Shown: positions 36,132 to 44,605, numbered from the stretch's first letter. The stretch is 64,000 nt of DNA from Lederbergia citrisecunda (GCF_018343695.1 NZ_JAGYPJ010000001.1:631001-695000), one strand, 5' to 3'. Translations and numbers: made by a program. Notes: generated by a model not told the origin, from the letters alone.

Positions 36132-37985
36132 ATGGGACAGGAATCATCGTTATTATCTCTAGTCATTGTATTAGTAGTTGCATTTTTTACACCACTTGTA
36201 TTACATCGGCTTCGTCTTACATTTATGCCGGTAGTCATAGCAGAAATAATAATGGGTTTAATCATAGGAAAGAGTGGCTTGAATCTTATACATGATGGAT
36301 CTTGGTTAAGCATTCTTTCAACATTAGGCTTTATTTTTCTCATGTTTTTAAGTGGATTAGAAATTGATTTCTCAGCATTTAAAGCTAGTAAAAAGAAAAT
36401 AGTTTTGCCGAATGGAAAACTAGAGCCCAATCGTTTTATCGTTTCTACGATCATTTTTCTCGGCATTTTTATTTTATCGATTGTCTTGTCTTTTATTTTT
36501 GTTAAAATCGGCTTGATTGATAATATTTTCCTTATGACATTGATCATTTCTACCATTTCTCTTGGAGTCGTAGTACCAACTTTAAAAGAAGCAAACATAA
36601 TGAAAACGGGAATTGGCCAAATTATTTTGCTTGTAGCAGTTATTGCCGATCTTGTTACGTTAATATTACTTGCTATCTTTGTTTCCGTTTCAGGGAATAG
36701 CCAAGGGAATATGTGGTTATTATTCATCCTATTCGCTGCTGGAGTCATATTATATCTTATTGGAAGACGTTTCAAAAATCGTGCAATTATAGAGAGATTA
36801 TCAGCAGGAACTGTCCAAATTGGAACGAGAGCCATCTTTACATTGATTATCGTTTTAGTCGCATTATCTGAATCAGTTGGGGCTGAAAATATTCTGGGTG
36901 CTTTTTTAGCAGGAACTCTCGTTTCGTTATTGAACCCTAAACAAGAAATCGTCCATCAATTGGATTCATTTGGGTACGGTTTTTTAATTCCTATTTTCTT
37001 TGTAATGGTAGGAGTTGACCTTGATTTATGGTCTCTATTAAGTGATAAAAATATGCTAGTTTTAATTCCGTTATTATTAATAGCCTTATTAGTTTCTAAA
37101 ATCATTCCAGTTTTAATATTGAGAAGATGGTATGATGCCAAAACAGTTATCGCTTCTGCCTTTTTACTTACATCAACTTTGTCTCTTGTCATTGCCGCAG
37201 CTAAAATTGCAGAGCGAATTGAAGTGATTACACCTGAAATGAGTGGGACATTAATATTAGTCGCAGTTATTTCATGTATCGTAACACCAATTTTCTTTAG
37301 AAAGTGGTTTCCTAAAGAAAATGGATACGATCGGAAGCTTACGGTAGGTCTCATTGGTGCAAATCAACTGACCCTTCCTGTATCCAAGGAATTAAATGCG
37401 GAACAATTTATTTGCACCGTTTATCATAAAAAAAGGGATAAAACGGATATGCAAAATTATGAATCCGCATTTAATATTGTCGAAGTCCATGATTATGAAA
37501 ATCTCGAGCTTGAAAAGGTGGGAGCCTTCGATTCAGATATCCTATTTATTTCTACTGGAGATGAAAAACTGAATGCTGTCTTGGCATATGAGGGAAAAGA
37601 ACGTGGAATTGAAAGAGTAATTGCAAGAATTGAGACACCGGATTTAGTAAAGGAATTAAAAGAAAATGACATTGAAGTATTTTCTACCATTTTGTCTACT
37701 ACGGCATTATTAAAAGCTCTATTAGAGTCACCAAACGTTGCACAAATCATGACGAATGGAGAAACCGCATTATATGATATTGAAATGCTAAACAGTCAGT
37801 ATGCGTATATGACGTTACGCGAATTCCCATTTATGGGCGATGTAATCATCGTTAGGATATTTAGAGGGAAAGATTCACTCGTTCCGCACGGAGACACAGA
37901 ACTTCAAATGGAAGATCGTCTGATTGTGACTGGATCGAAGGAGTATGTAGATCACTTGACGAGGGAACTTCAGTATTCTCGTTAA
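36132..37985 (+). CDS. CPA2 cation/proton antiporter with RCK domain, YjbQ-like
   Basis: A 617-residue transporter: about twelve membrane helices (to 390) and a cytosolic TrkA-N/TrkA-C pair (from about 400; LTVGLIGANQLTLPVSKEL and the end LQMEDRLIVTGSKEYVDHLTREL). Family features: VVIAEIIMGLIIGKSGLN and ENILGAFLAGTLVSLL. Probably exports K+ or Na+ in exchange for H+. ATG 36132 is chosen by family N-terminus; its ribosome site is weak and TTG 36096 is possible. It starts 46 bases after mgtE. The thiamine genes that follow yjbQ in B. subtilis are absent. Confidence 0.88.
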   Translation: MGQESSLLSLVIVLVVAFFTPLVLHRLRLTFMPVVIAEIIMGLIIGKSGLNLIHDGSWLSILSTLGFIFLMFLSGLEIDFSAFKASKKKIVLPNGKLEPNRFIVSTIIFLGIFILSIVLSFIFVKIGLIDNIFLMTLIISTISLGVVVPTLKEANIMKTGIGQIILLVAVIADLVTLILLAIFVSVSGNSQGNMWLLFILFAAGVILYLIGRRFKNRAIIERLSAGTVQIGTRAIFTLIIVLVALSESVGAENILGAFLAGTLVSLLNPKQEIVHQLDSFGYGFLIPIFFVMVGVDLDLWSLLSDKNMLVLIPLLLIALLVSKIIPVLILRRWYDAKTVIASAFLLTSTLSLVIAAAKIAERIEVITPEMSGTLILVAVISCIVTPIFFRKWFPKENGYDRKLTVGLIGANQLTLPVSKELNAEQFICTVYHKKRDKTDMQNYESAFNIVEVHDYENLELEKVGAFDSDILFISTGDEKLNAVLAYEGKERGIERVIARIETPDLVKELKENDIEVFSTILSTTALLKALLESPNVAQIMTNGETALYDIEMLNSQYAYMTLREFPFMGDVIIVRIFRGKDSLVPHGDTELQMEDRLIVTGSKEYVDHLTRELQYSR

Positions 37986-38060
37986 CAAGGATTTTTTAAG
38001 TATTCTACCACACCCCTTATCTTGTACGTTGTTAGTCAAGAGGATAACAATTTTCCAATA

Positions 38061-38205
38061 TCTAGTTTTAGCGCCTATCGACTAGCAAACTTCTTGTCCT
38101 TTTCTCTTTTGTTGTAAACATCGACTCGTCCTACGTCGTGTTTCCTTTATCTCAGTCAAAGGACCTGAAGTTTGTACGTCGATAGACAGGCGCTTATACT
38201 TTTCC
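38061..38205. repeat. Intergenic repeat family A, copy before fabI
   Basis: TCTAGTTTTAGCGCCTATCG begins, TACGTCGTGTTTCCTTTATC is the core, and TCGATAGACAGGCGCTTATA ends it. It aligns well with the 23.4-kb copy and abuts the fabI promoter. Confidence 0.7.
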
Positions 38206-38235
38206 TTTACAATTTTGAAAGTTGTCGTGTATATT
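38206..38235 (+). promoter_or_regulatory. Sigma-A type promoter of fabI
   Basis: -35 TTTACA (38206-38211), an 18-base spacer and -10 TATATT (38230-38235), with the FapR-like operator starting in the -10. Confidence 0.6.
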
Positions 38236-38251
38236 AGGACTAGGTACTAAT
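38233..38251. promoter_or_regulatory. FapR-type operator upstream of fabI
   Basis: ATTAGGACTAGGTACTAAT matches the FapR inverted repeat and is the mirror-like partner of the fabHA site. It lies 42 bases before the fabI start. Confidence 0.82.
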
Positions 38252-38292
38252 AACTTGTAAAACTTTTTAGTTTAATAAAAGGGGATGATTTC

Positions 38293-39075
38293 ATGAATCT
38301 TTCTTTAAATGGAAAAACATATGTCGTAATGGGTGTAGCTAATAAACGTAGTATTGCCTGGGGAATAGCTCGTTCTCTACATAACGCTGGTGCAAAATTA
38401 ATTTTTACATATGCTGGAGAGCGTCTTGAAAAAAGTGTTCGTGAACTTGCTGATTCATTAGAGGGAGAACAATCTCTCGTATTACCTTGTGATATTACAA
38501 ATGATGGAGAGATTGAACAATGCTTTAGTCAAATAAAAGACGCTGTCGGTCCAATCCACGGTATCGCGCATTGTATTGCATTTGCTAATAAAGAGGAATT
38601 AAGTGGAGACTATTTAAATGTAACGAGAGATGGTTTTTTACTAGCTCACAATATTAGTGCTTACTCACTTACAGCTGTTGCGAAAGCCGTTCAAAAGCTA
38701 GACATCATGTCTGAAGGCGGCAGCATTGTTACATTGACGTATCTTGGTGGGGAACGCGTCGTTGCAAACTATAATGTAATGGGCGTTGCAAAAGCTTCTC
38801 TTGATGCAAGCGTTAAATATTTGGCTAGTGATCTTGGAAAACATGGAATTAGAGTCAACTCCATTTCTGCAGGTCCTATTCGAACTTTATCTGCAAAAGG
38901 AATCAGTGACTTCAATAGTATCTTAAAAGACATTGAAGAAAGAGCACCACTTCGCAGAACAACAACGCCAGAAGAAGTTGGAGATACTGCATTGTTCCTA
39001 TTTAGCGAACTTTCTCGTGGTATTACTGGCGAAAACATTCACGTAGATTCAGGATTTAATATTTTAGCGATTTAA
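38293..39075 (+). CDS. fabI: Enoyl-ACP reductase (NADH) FabI
   Basis: A 260-residue SDR-type reductase for the last step of each fatty acid elongation cycle. Cofactor segment GVANKRSIAWGIA; Gln/Leu region AHCIAFANKEELSG; catalytic YNVMGVAKA with the Tyr and Lys; SAGPIRTLSAKGI. ATG behind AAAAGGGGATG. Its FapR-like operator ties it to the fabHA-fabF operon. Terminator follows. Confidence 0.96.
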   Translation: MNLSLNGKTYVVMGVANKRSIAWGIARSLHNAGAKLIFTYAGERLEKSVRELADSLEGEQSLVLPCDITNDGEIEQCFSQIKDAVGPIHGIAHCIAFANKEELSGDYLNVTRDGFLLAHNISAYSLTAVAKAVQKLDIMSEGGSIVTLTYLGGERVVANYNVMGVAKASLDASVKYLASDLGKHGIRVNSISAGPIRTLSAKGISDFNSILKDIEERAPLRRTTTPEEVGDTALFLFSELSRGITGENIHVDSGFNILAI

Positions 39076-39080
39076 TATTA

Positions 39081-39122
39081 AGCAGTTGTCACTATTGGTG
39101 TGACAGCTGCTTTGTTGTTTTT
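39081..39122 (+). terminator. Terminator after fabI
   Basis: AGCAGTTGTCAC pairs with GTGACAGCTGCT around TATTGGT, followed by TTGTTGTTTTTT. Confidence 0.85.
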
Positions 39123-39164
39123 TAGAAGGTGCTTTTTGACTAGTATTTTGATGTTGCTAGCGCT

Positions 39165-39256
39165 AGCGTGCGGACGCTACTGCTCTGTGCTTAACACGCC
39201 GGTGGTTTCCCCATTTTTCCCTCGGAAGTCTCTTCCTTTTCCGCTCCAATCAACGT
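39165..39256. repeat. Intergenic repeat family B, degenerate copy
   Basis: GCTAGCGTGCGGACGCTACT, CACGCCGGTGGTTTCCCC and the end TTTTCCGCTCCAATCAACG match the family B right end. The remaining gap to cotO holds sporulation-promoter-like sequence but no gene. Confidence 0.45.
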
Positions 39257-39464
39257 ATTTGAAAAACCTAAACTGAGTTTAGCAAAATGATTGAACATTC
39301 ACTTGTCGGCAACCGATAGCATACAAGTTAAAGAGCCTCCTATAGAATGCTACTCTCTACACACTTCTTCTTCAAGAGCCCTTCTGCTTTTAGTATTTTT
39401 GGAAACCTTAGGCTTTTGTTTGCATACATATAAAACGAAGTAAGAAGAACGGGGGTGCTCCTAC

Positions 39465-40067
39465 ATGGAGAATAAGAATGAAGGAAACAAAGAGGAGCCA
39501 TTATTATATATTCATCAGCCAAAATTTCAAAAACCAGGAAGAAAAATGCAAGATCATTACTTATCAGAAGATTTAACAGAGGATTTACAATTAGATGGAA
39601 TAATACTTCAAGACGGGAATAAAAAGCAGTTGTTTACTCTTCCGCCTTTAGACAGTGAAAAGATAATAGAAGTAATTCAAGATAATGTAGATGAAAAACA
39701 AGAAGGACAACAAGAAGGACAACAAGAAGGACAACGAGAAGAACAACAAGAAGAACAAGAGGTAGAAAAGAAGCGTATCTCTGCAGCAGATTATTTTCGA
39801 CGAAATCCTTCAACATCAAAAAGAAAGAATTGGAATTTCACACCAGTACAACCTTTTAAAGATATGTCCATTAAAGAAAAGCTGCAATATTTATCAGGAT
39901 TTCCAAGTAGTCAACAACCTTATCCATGTGAATTCATTACAGAAAATCAGCGATATAGTGGTACTTTATCAAAATACGAAAATGATCTAATTATTGTCAA
40001 AAACCTTCAAGGAGACAATGATGAGGTGAATGTAAAAGACATACAGGCTATAAGAATAAAAATATGA
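39465..40067 (+). CDS. cotO: Spore coat protein CotO
   Basis: A 200-residue hydrophilic protein: N-terminal LLYIHQPKFQKPG, a central low-complexity QEGQQEGQ-type segment (about 78-98), and a conserved C-terminal half with PFKDMSIKEKLQYLSGFPSS and DEVNVKDIQAIRIKI. This fits CotO (YjbX), a morphogenetic protein needed for outer coat or encasement. ATG behind CGGGGGTGC. A sigma-K-like arrangement (AC at 39405, CATACATATA at 39423) is possible upstream. It converges with cotZ. The repeat tract is in frame and could vary in length between strains. Confidence 0.82.
   Translation: MENKNEGNKEEPLLYIHQPKFQKPGRKMQDHYLSEDLTEDLQLDGIILQDGNKKQLFTLPPLDSEKIIEVIQDNVDEKQEGQQEGQQEGQREEQQEEQEVEKKRISAADYFRRNPSTSKRKNWNFTPVQPFKDMSIKEKLQYLSGFPSSQQPYPCEFITENQRYSGTLSKYENDLIIVKNLQGDNDEVNVKDIQAIRIKI
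39699..39764. repeat. In-frame 12-bp tandem repeat in cotO
   Basis: Units of the type CAAGAAGGACAA repeat about five times, later drifting to CAAGAAGAACAA. Each unit adds four residues (QEGQ/QEEQ). Confidence 0.7.
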
Positions 40068-40076
40068 ATAAAAAAT

Positions 40077-40107
40077 AAAATGGGGCACTTTGTATGCCCC
40101 ATTTCAT
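40077..40107. terminator. Bidirectional terminator between cotO and cotZ
   Basis: AAAATGGGGCA pairs with TGCCCCATTT around CTTTGTA; A-run and T-run flank it. Confidence 0.88.
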
Positions 40108-40112
40108 TATTC

Positions 40113-40640
40113 TTATTCGCAAACGCCAAGATCAACATCTGCAATACATTGCACTGCGCAGAAGCAGTGTAAGTCGACTGTAATACAGCTATTGCTTCTG
40201 GCCCAATTGTTTACCGAACAAAGAGCTTCATAGCTAAGTGTTCCATTAGGGAATAAATTTACAACCGTTTGGTCTTTTAAAGGAATTAGTACTCGTAATG
40301 TGGCACAGCAATTATCGAATATGTCTTCGACTCTAAAAAATACTGAAACACATTTTCCACCTGTACCTTTAAATAATCCTTTAAATAATTCTCCGTTTTT
40401 ATTAGTTAAAGTAAAAACACGAGTATCCGAACGTTGGCGGGCTGGAAGTGCTAATTCTCCTAGAGGTTCAACAAAACAATTGGATGTGCAAGTGAAGCAT
40501 TCTTCCTCCACTGCTTCATCTTGAATATCCTTAATGGCGCGGACAACTTGACATACACAGTTTTGCTGACATCCGCAACCAGAAGTGGAAGTGGAATTGG
40601 TTTCAAGCACTTCACTTGATTCCATCTCTTCAAAACTCAT
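40113..40640 (-). CDS. cotZ: Cys-rich spore coat protein, CotZ/CotY/ExsY family
   Basis: A 175-residue cysteine-rich protein of the spore crust/exosporium family that self-assembles through disulfides. Cys clusters: GCGCQQNCVCQ, ECFTCTSNCF, DNCCATLRVL and LHCFCAVQC; RSDTRVFTLTNKNG and FFRVEDIFDNCC are family segments. ATG 40640 behind AAGGAGGA. CotY and CotZ cannot be separated with confidence from sequence alone; only one copy is in the window. Confidence 0.87.
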   Translation of the reverse strand: MSFEEMESSEVLETNSTSTSGCGCQQNCVCQVVRAIKDIQDEAVEEECFTCTSNCFVEPLGELALPARQRSDTRVFTLTNKNGELFKGLFKGTGGKCVSVFFRVEDIFDNCCATLRVLIPLKDQTVVNLFPNGTLSYEALCSVNNWARSNSCITVDLHCFCAVQCIADVDLGVCE

Positions 40641-40762
40641 GGATGATATCCTCCTTATCTTTAAAATGATTCATTTACACTACTAACATATTAGGTAGTA
40701 GTCAAATGAGTTACGGACAGTCGCCCCATTTTGGGAAAATAGGCAGGTTAGGAGCTGAGGAA

Positions 40763-41119
40763 ATGGATATTTCTTGGATTAAATTCGTATTGGTGAGTCT
40801 AGCTATATTTCGTATAACAAGACTGATTGTTTTTGACCAAATTACCGCATTTATTAGGGCTCCATTTTTAATGGAATTTGAGGAGACAAATAATTTAGGG
40901 GAAAAAGAATCTTACTTAGTACCTCGTGAAGGAGGATTACGAGGTTGGATTGGAAATCTAATAAGTTGTTATTGGTGTACAGGAATATGGACGTCCGTAG
41001 CCGTTGTATTTTTTCAATGGAAATTTCCAGTAATTATGGATCCAATCATCCTTATTTTTGGATTAGCAGGTATGGCAGCCATTATTGAAACGATAGTCCA
41101 AAATCTTTTACCGGACTAA
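40763..41119 (+). CDS. YjcA-like DUF1360 sporulation protein
   Basis: A 118-residue membrane protein: LVSLAIFRITRLIVFDQI, a polar loop with REGGLRGWIGNLISCYWCTGIW (the DUF1360 Cys-Trp motif) and a C-terminal hydrophobic hairpin. Relatives such as B. subtilis YjcA are sporulation-controlled. ATG 40763 follows TAGGAG at 9 bases; in-frame ATG 40706 has no site. Divergent from cotZ. Confidence 0.8.
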   Translation: MDISWIKFVLVSLAIFRITRLIVFDQITAFIRAPFLMEFEETNNLGEKESYLVPREGGLRGWIGNLISCYWCTGIWTSVAVVFFQWKFPVIMDPIILIFGLAGMAAIIETIVQNLLPD

Positions 41120-41202
41120 TTAGGCCTTTTTAAAAACATATTTACTGTTCATTTCATAAAATATAGAGGTTAGATTCAAAAAAATTAGGAAGTGATCTAT
41201 AT

Positions 41203-41304
41203 ATGCAAATACCACCTAGAAGGCCAAAGCCCATTTCACCAACTAGACCGCAGAAATCTGGTTGTGGCTGCGGTAAACCGATAAAAAAACCAAGAGGTTA
41301 TTAA
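41203..41304 (+). CDS. Small Pro/Cys-rich protein, 33 aa
   Basis: A 33-codon frame with site TTAGGAAGTGA before ATG. The product begins MQIPPRRPKPISPTRPQ and ends KSGCGCGKPIKKPRGY: basic, proline-rich, with a CGCG motif resembling coat-type sequences. Flanked by sporulation genes and followed by a good terminator. I infer a small spore-coat protein; not recognised. Confidence 0.6.
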   Translation: MQIPPRRPKPISPTRPQKSGCGCGKPIKKPRGY

Positions 41305-41322
41305 AATGAATGACAATGGCAA

Positions 41323-41358
41323 AAAGGGATGACTCTTAAATAGGGTCATCCCTGTTTC
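41323..41358 (+). terminator. Terminator after the 33-aa gene
   Basis: AGGGATGAC pairs with GTCATCCCT around TCTTAAATAGG, followed by GTTTC. The T-run is short. Confidence 0.65.
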
Positions 41359-41404
41359 ATTATATTAAGGCAGTTTAATTATCTCAGTTTTAGTTATAGT
41401 AATT

Positions 41405-41434
41405 GCATGGGTTTTCTAAAAACATCCCATTATC
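41405..41434 (+). promoter_or_regulatory. Sigma-G-like promoter of the spoVA operon
   Basis: GCATG, 18 bases, CATTATC: fits the forespore sigma-G pattern (GHATR, CATWMTA) at all but the last position. spoVA operons are known sigma-G targets. Confidence 0.45.
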
Positions 41435-41536
41435 ATTCATAATTTATCAAATGTAGTGAAAAATAATGAAAACTTTACTTTATTTTCTGCGAAAGAGTGT
41501 AGGTCCAACATTCTATGCTTAAACTGGGAGGAGTCC

Positions 41537-42010
41537 ATGGTCAAAAAAGTGCTAGTATCCGCATTAGTATGTGTAATAGTCATAATGGGCGGATGTTCTA
41601 ACCAACCAAATGAAAAAAAGAGCAACGTATCTCTAATCAAGAAGACACAGCCTGCTCCTATTGAAATTAATTTTAAACAAAAGCATAATTCCATCGCTTT
41701 CCAAGTTAGAGAAGAAGTGAAAAAGATCGATGAAATTTATGATGTAGCCGTTATTGAAGGTGATCATCAAATACTTGTGTCATATAAAGTGAAGCATCTC
41801 CAACGATTTCGAATGAAAAAAATCGAGAAGAATTTGACAAAGTTATTGAATAAACAATTTCCTAACCATACATTCATCGTTTCCAGTGATTATAAAATTT
41901 TTCTAGAAGCCATTCGCTTGAAAGAAGACTTAGAATACGGCAATTTATCCAATAAAGTTGCAAAAAAGCGTTTAAATAAAATCATTAAATTAAAAAAGGA
42001 AATGACATAA
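41537..42010 (+). CDS. YhcN/YlaJ family sporulation lipoprotein
   Basis: A 157-residue lipoprotein: signal VLVSALVCVIVIMGGC with lipid-attachment Cys, then a YhcN/YlaJ-like domain (IDEIYDVAVIEGDHQILVSYKV). Such proteins lie in the inner spore membrane and accompany accessory spoVA operons. ATG 41537 follows GGGAGGAG; upstream in-frame ATG 41456 would bury the signal peptide. spoVAC starts 1 base after its stop. Confidence 0.8.
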   Translation: MVKKVLVSALVCVIVIMGGCSNQPNEKKSNVSLIKKTQPAPIEINFKQKHNSIAFQVREEVKKIDEIYDVAVIEGDHQILVSYKVKHLQRFRMKKIEKNLTKLLNKQFPNHTFIVSSDYKIFLEAIRLKEDLEYGNLSNKVAKKRLNKIIKLKKEMT

Positions 42011-42011
42011 A

Positions 42012-42488
42012 ATGGCTCAAAAAAATAAAACAAAAACCCCTGAACAAATTAAATATGATCAAATGCAAAAAAAGCATGAACTTAAAAGACCGATATTAAA
42101 GAATTGTATTCGTGCTTTTTTCGTCGGAGGAACGATTTGTTTAATTGGCCAAGGTATTACTTATCTATATATTTATTACTTTGATTTTACAGAAAAAACA
42201 GCAGGAAACCCAACTGTAGCAACGATGGTTTTTATAGCAATGCTATTAACGGGATTCGGAATTTACGATAGACTAGGACAATTTGGAGGAGCCGGTAGTG
42301 CTGTGCCTGTCACAGGTTTTGGTAATGCGGTTATTTCTTCAGCTATTGAGCATCGCACGGAAGGATTTGTATTAGGAGTAGGAGGAAATATGTTTAAACT
42401 TGCTGGATCTGTTATTGTTTTTGGGGTTTTTTCAGCATTTGTAGTGGCTCTTGTTAAAACCTTCATCACCCAGTGGGGGGGATTCTAA
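42012..42488 (+). CDS. spoVAC: Stage V sporulation protein AC
   Basis: A 158-residue membrane protein with a charged N-terminus and about four helices; FFVGGTICLIGQGITYLY, GFGIYDRLGQFGGAGSAVPVTGF and FKLAGSVIVFGVFSAF are SpoVAC motifs. SpoVAC is a mechanosensitive channel component for dipicolinic acid uptake and release. Its stop overlaps the spoVAD start (TAATG). Confidence 0.93.
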   Translation: MAQKNKTKTPEQIKYDQMQKKHELKRPILKNCIRAFFVGGTICLIGQGITYLYIYYFDFTEKTAGNPTVATMVFIAMLLTGFGIYDRLGQFGGAGSAVPVTGFGNAVISSAIEHRTEGFVLGVGGNMFKLAGSVIVFGVFSAFVVALVKTFITQWGGF

Positions 42489-43504
42489 TGCTTCAAGGCT
42501 CGCAAACATGGGTTTTTCAAAATCAGCCTGTCATACTTTCAACAGGAGTCGTAGGAGGCCCTTTTGAAAAAAACTGTCGCGTAGCGAATGATTTTGATAA
42601 ATTTCATGATGATTTATGGATGGGCCAAGATTCTTACGAAAAAGCCCAACGTGTATTACTGGAAGATGCTGTGCAAATTGCGCTTCGGAAAAAGGGATTA
42701 AAAGAAGATGCAGTTCAATTTTTTCTGGCCGGAGATTTAATCAACCAAATTACGCCTACCAGTTTTGCAGCCAGAACAAATCAAGTTCCTCATTTAGGGT
42801 TATTCAGTGCATGTGCTGTGTCTACACAAGGGCTTGCACTTGCTGCCATGATCATAAATAATGGCGGAGCAAAGCATATTCTTACAGGAGCTGCAAGTCA
42901 TAATGCTTCTGCCGAGAAGCAGTTTCGTTATCCAACTGAATATGGTGGACAAAAGCCTCCTACAGCACAATGGACAGCGACAGGTGCTGGAGTTGCATTA
43001 GTGGGAACAAATGAAAATATTCAAAACCCTCATCCCCGTGTAGTTGCTTCTACAATAGGAAAAGTAGTCGATCTTGGGCTTTCAGATCCGTTTAATATGG
43101 GAGGAGCAATGGCGCCTGCGGCAGTAGATACGATACAACGCCATTTTTTTGATTTAAAAAGAGATCCTTCGTATTACGATTTGATTATAACTGGCGATCT
43201 TGCAGAAATTGGAAGAAATACTGCGTTGGAGTTATTCAGAGAAAAGGGTTTGGCAATAGAGGAAGAAATATTTCAAGATTGTGGTTTACTTCTTTACAGT
43301 CCTGAGCAAGAAGTTTTTGCTGGTGCGAGTGGTCCTGGGTGTTCTGCCACTGTTATGTACGGACATTTGCTTAATCAAATGGCTGAAGGGGTTTACAGGC
43401 GTATATTAGTTGTAGCGACAGGTGCTTTACTTTCACCGTTATCATTTCAGCAAAAAGAAACAATACCTTGCATTGCCCATGCAGTAGCCATTGAATTTAG
43501 TTAG
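42488..43504 (+). CDS. spoVAD: Stage V sporulation protein AD
   Basis: A 338-residue thiolase-fold protein that binds dipicolinic acid. GLFSACAVSTQGLALAAMII carries the Cys-containing segment; YGGQKPPTAQWTATGAGVALVG and LIITGDLAEIGRNTALEL are SpoVAD motifs. ATG 42488 behind GGGGGG overlaps the spoVAC stop, showing coupling. The next gene begins 16 bases after its stop. Confidence 0.95.
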   Translation: MLQGSQTWVFQNQPVILSTGVVGGPFEKNCRVANDFDKFHDDLWMGQDSYEKAQRVLLEDAVQIALRKKGLKEDAVQFFLAGDLINQITPTSFAARTNQVPHLGLFSACAVSTQGLALAAMIINNGGAKHILTGAASHNASAEKQFRYPTEYGGQKPPTAQWTATGAGVALVGTNENIQNPHPRVVASTIGKVVDLGLSDPFNMGGAMAPAAVDTIQRHFFDLKRDPSYYDLIITGDLAEIGRNTALELFREKGLAIEEEIFQDCGLLLYSPEQEVFAGASGPGCSATVMYGHLLNQMAEGVYRRILVVATGALLSPLSFQQKETIPCIAHAVAIEFS

Positions 43505-43520
43505 ATAAGGAGTGAAGAAT

Positions 43521-43877
43521 ATGCTTGCTATGTTTTTTTGGGCATTTGTGATTGGTGGATTAATCTGTGTTATCGGTCAATTGATGTTTGATGCAGCTAA
43601 ATTAACACCGGCACACACTTTAAGTATTTTAGTCAGCGTAGGAGCTGTTTTGGCTGGCTTTGGCCTTTATGAACCTCTTATTGATTTTGCGGGAGCAGGA
43701 GCAACGATTCCAATCACAAGTTTTGGAAACTCACTTGTTAACGGTGCCATGGTGGAAGCTGAAAAACATGGGATTGTAGGAGTCATGACGGGGATGTTCG
43801 AAGTAACATCTTCAGGAATTTCAGCTGCTATTGTTTTCGGTTTTATCGGATCTCTTTTATTTAAGCCGAAAGGATAA
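43521..43877 (+). CDS. spoVAE: Stage V sporulation protein AEb
   Basis: A 118-residue membrane protein: FFWAFVIGGLICVIGQLMFD, GAVLAGFGLYEPLIDFAGAGATIPITSFGN and a C-terminal helix; SpoVAEb type. With AC and AD it forms the minimal set found in accessory spoVA operons; AA, AB, AEa and AF are absent. ATG 43521 lies 8 bases after AAGGAG, preferred to GTG 43512. Confidence 0.92.
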   Translation: MLAMFFWAFVIGGLICVIGQLMFDAAKLTPAHTLSILVSVGAVLAGFGLYEPLIDFAGAGATIPITSFGNSLVNGAMVEAEKHGIVGVMTGMFEVTSSGISAAIVFGFIGSLLFKPKG

Positions 43878-43975
43878 TTTTGGACGTTTTTTTGTATTGA
43901 CACCCATTTGCCCATACAGAATATACTTTTATCACATAAATTATTAGGGATAAAACAGAAATGAGGTGAAAGTCT

Positions 43976-44134
43976 ATGTTTGGATATGGAGGTTACGGCG
44001 GTTTTGGAGGTTACGGTGGCGGCTGCTGTGGATATGGGGGTTACGGCGGAGGCTTCTGCGGCGGAAATGCATTTGTTTTGATTGTTGTATTGTTCATCTT
44101 GCTAATCATTGTAGGAGCAAGCTTTTGCTTCTAA
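43976..44134 (+). CDS. YjcZ family small sporulation protein
   Basis: A 52-residue protein: a Gly/Tyr/Cys-rich head ([20 protein letters not shown]) and a hydrophobic tail ([20 protein letters not shown]). This is the YjcZ/small sporulation family with a conserved membrane tail. ATG behind AATGAGGTGA. Function unknown. A longer frame overlapping it on the same strand is Trp/Arg-rich and not credible. Confidence 0.85.
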   Translation: MFGYGGYGGFGGYGGGCCGYGGYGGGFCGGNAFVLIVVLFILLIIVGASFCF

Positions 44135-44142
44135 AACGTAAG

Positions 44143-44185
44143 GAAGATGGAATGCACCCAAATATGTGTATTCCGTCTTTTTTTC
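44143..44185 (+). terminator. Terminator after the YjcZ-family gene
   Basis: AAGATGGAAT pairs with ATTCCGTCTT across a loop, followed by TTTTTTCTTT. Confidence 0.8.
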
Positions 44186-44253
44186 TTTCCCATTTCACTT
44201 ATTGCGCATGAGCTTCATATCATATAAAGATGAAAGGGAGGGAGCGGCTAGCA

Positions 44254-44505
44254 ATGGAAAATCAATTTTTTAAAAACATTGAAAAGAAAACGGGCGTTAA
44301 TATGAATGACATCTTTGAATTAGCTAATTCTCTGCAAAATGCTAATTTCAAAGATGAAAAAACCGTACGTAGAATCATAAAAAGAGTATCCGAATTGGCA
44401 AATAAACCAGTTCCGAAAGAACTAGAAGATAAAATGGTTCAAACCATTATTCAAGATGGCAATAAGCTAGACCTAAGTGCGATTAGTAAAATGATGAATA
44501 AATAA
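44254..44505 (+). CDS. spoVIF: Stage VI sporulation protein F
   Basis: An 83-residue protein nearly identical in type to SpoVIF (YjcC): MENQFFKNIEKKTGVNMNDI, SLQNANFKDEKTVRRIIKRV and NKPVPKELEDKMVQTII. SpoVIF supports late coat assembly, upstream of GerE function in B. subtilis. ATG 44254 behind AGGGAGGGA; in-frame ATG 44230 precedes that site. Own terminator. Confidence 0.93.
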   Translation: MENQFFKNIEKKTGVNMNDIFELANSLQNANFKDEKTVRRIIKRVSELANKPVPKELEDKMVQTIIQDGNKLDLSAISKMMNK

Positions 44506-44515
44506 TAATGTAACA

Positions 44516-44546
44516 TACTGCTCATTTAATGGGCAGTTATTTTTTG
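44516..44546 (+). terminator. Terminator after spoVIF
   Basis: ATACTGCTCA pairs with TGGGCAGTTAT around TTTAA, followed by TTTTT. Confidence 0.82.
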
Positions 44547-44605
44547 TAAGATAAGAAAGTATATACTTTTATAAGGTCGATATTATTAAACTAAGGCTTT
44601 CGTTG

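Noticed and set aside
41456-43877. Mobile spoVA2mob transposon
   Set aside because: No transposase or recombinase flanks the operon, and the DUF1657 and DUF421 genes of that element are missing.
43966-44211. 81-codon Trp/Arg-rich frame overlapping the YjcZ-family gene
   Set aside because: It is the shifted reading of a Gly/Tyr-rich gene; the 52-residue YjcZ-type product has the proper ribosome site and family composition.
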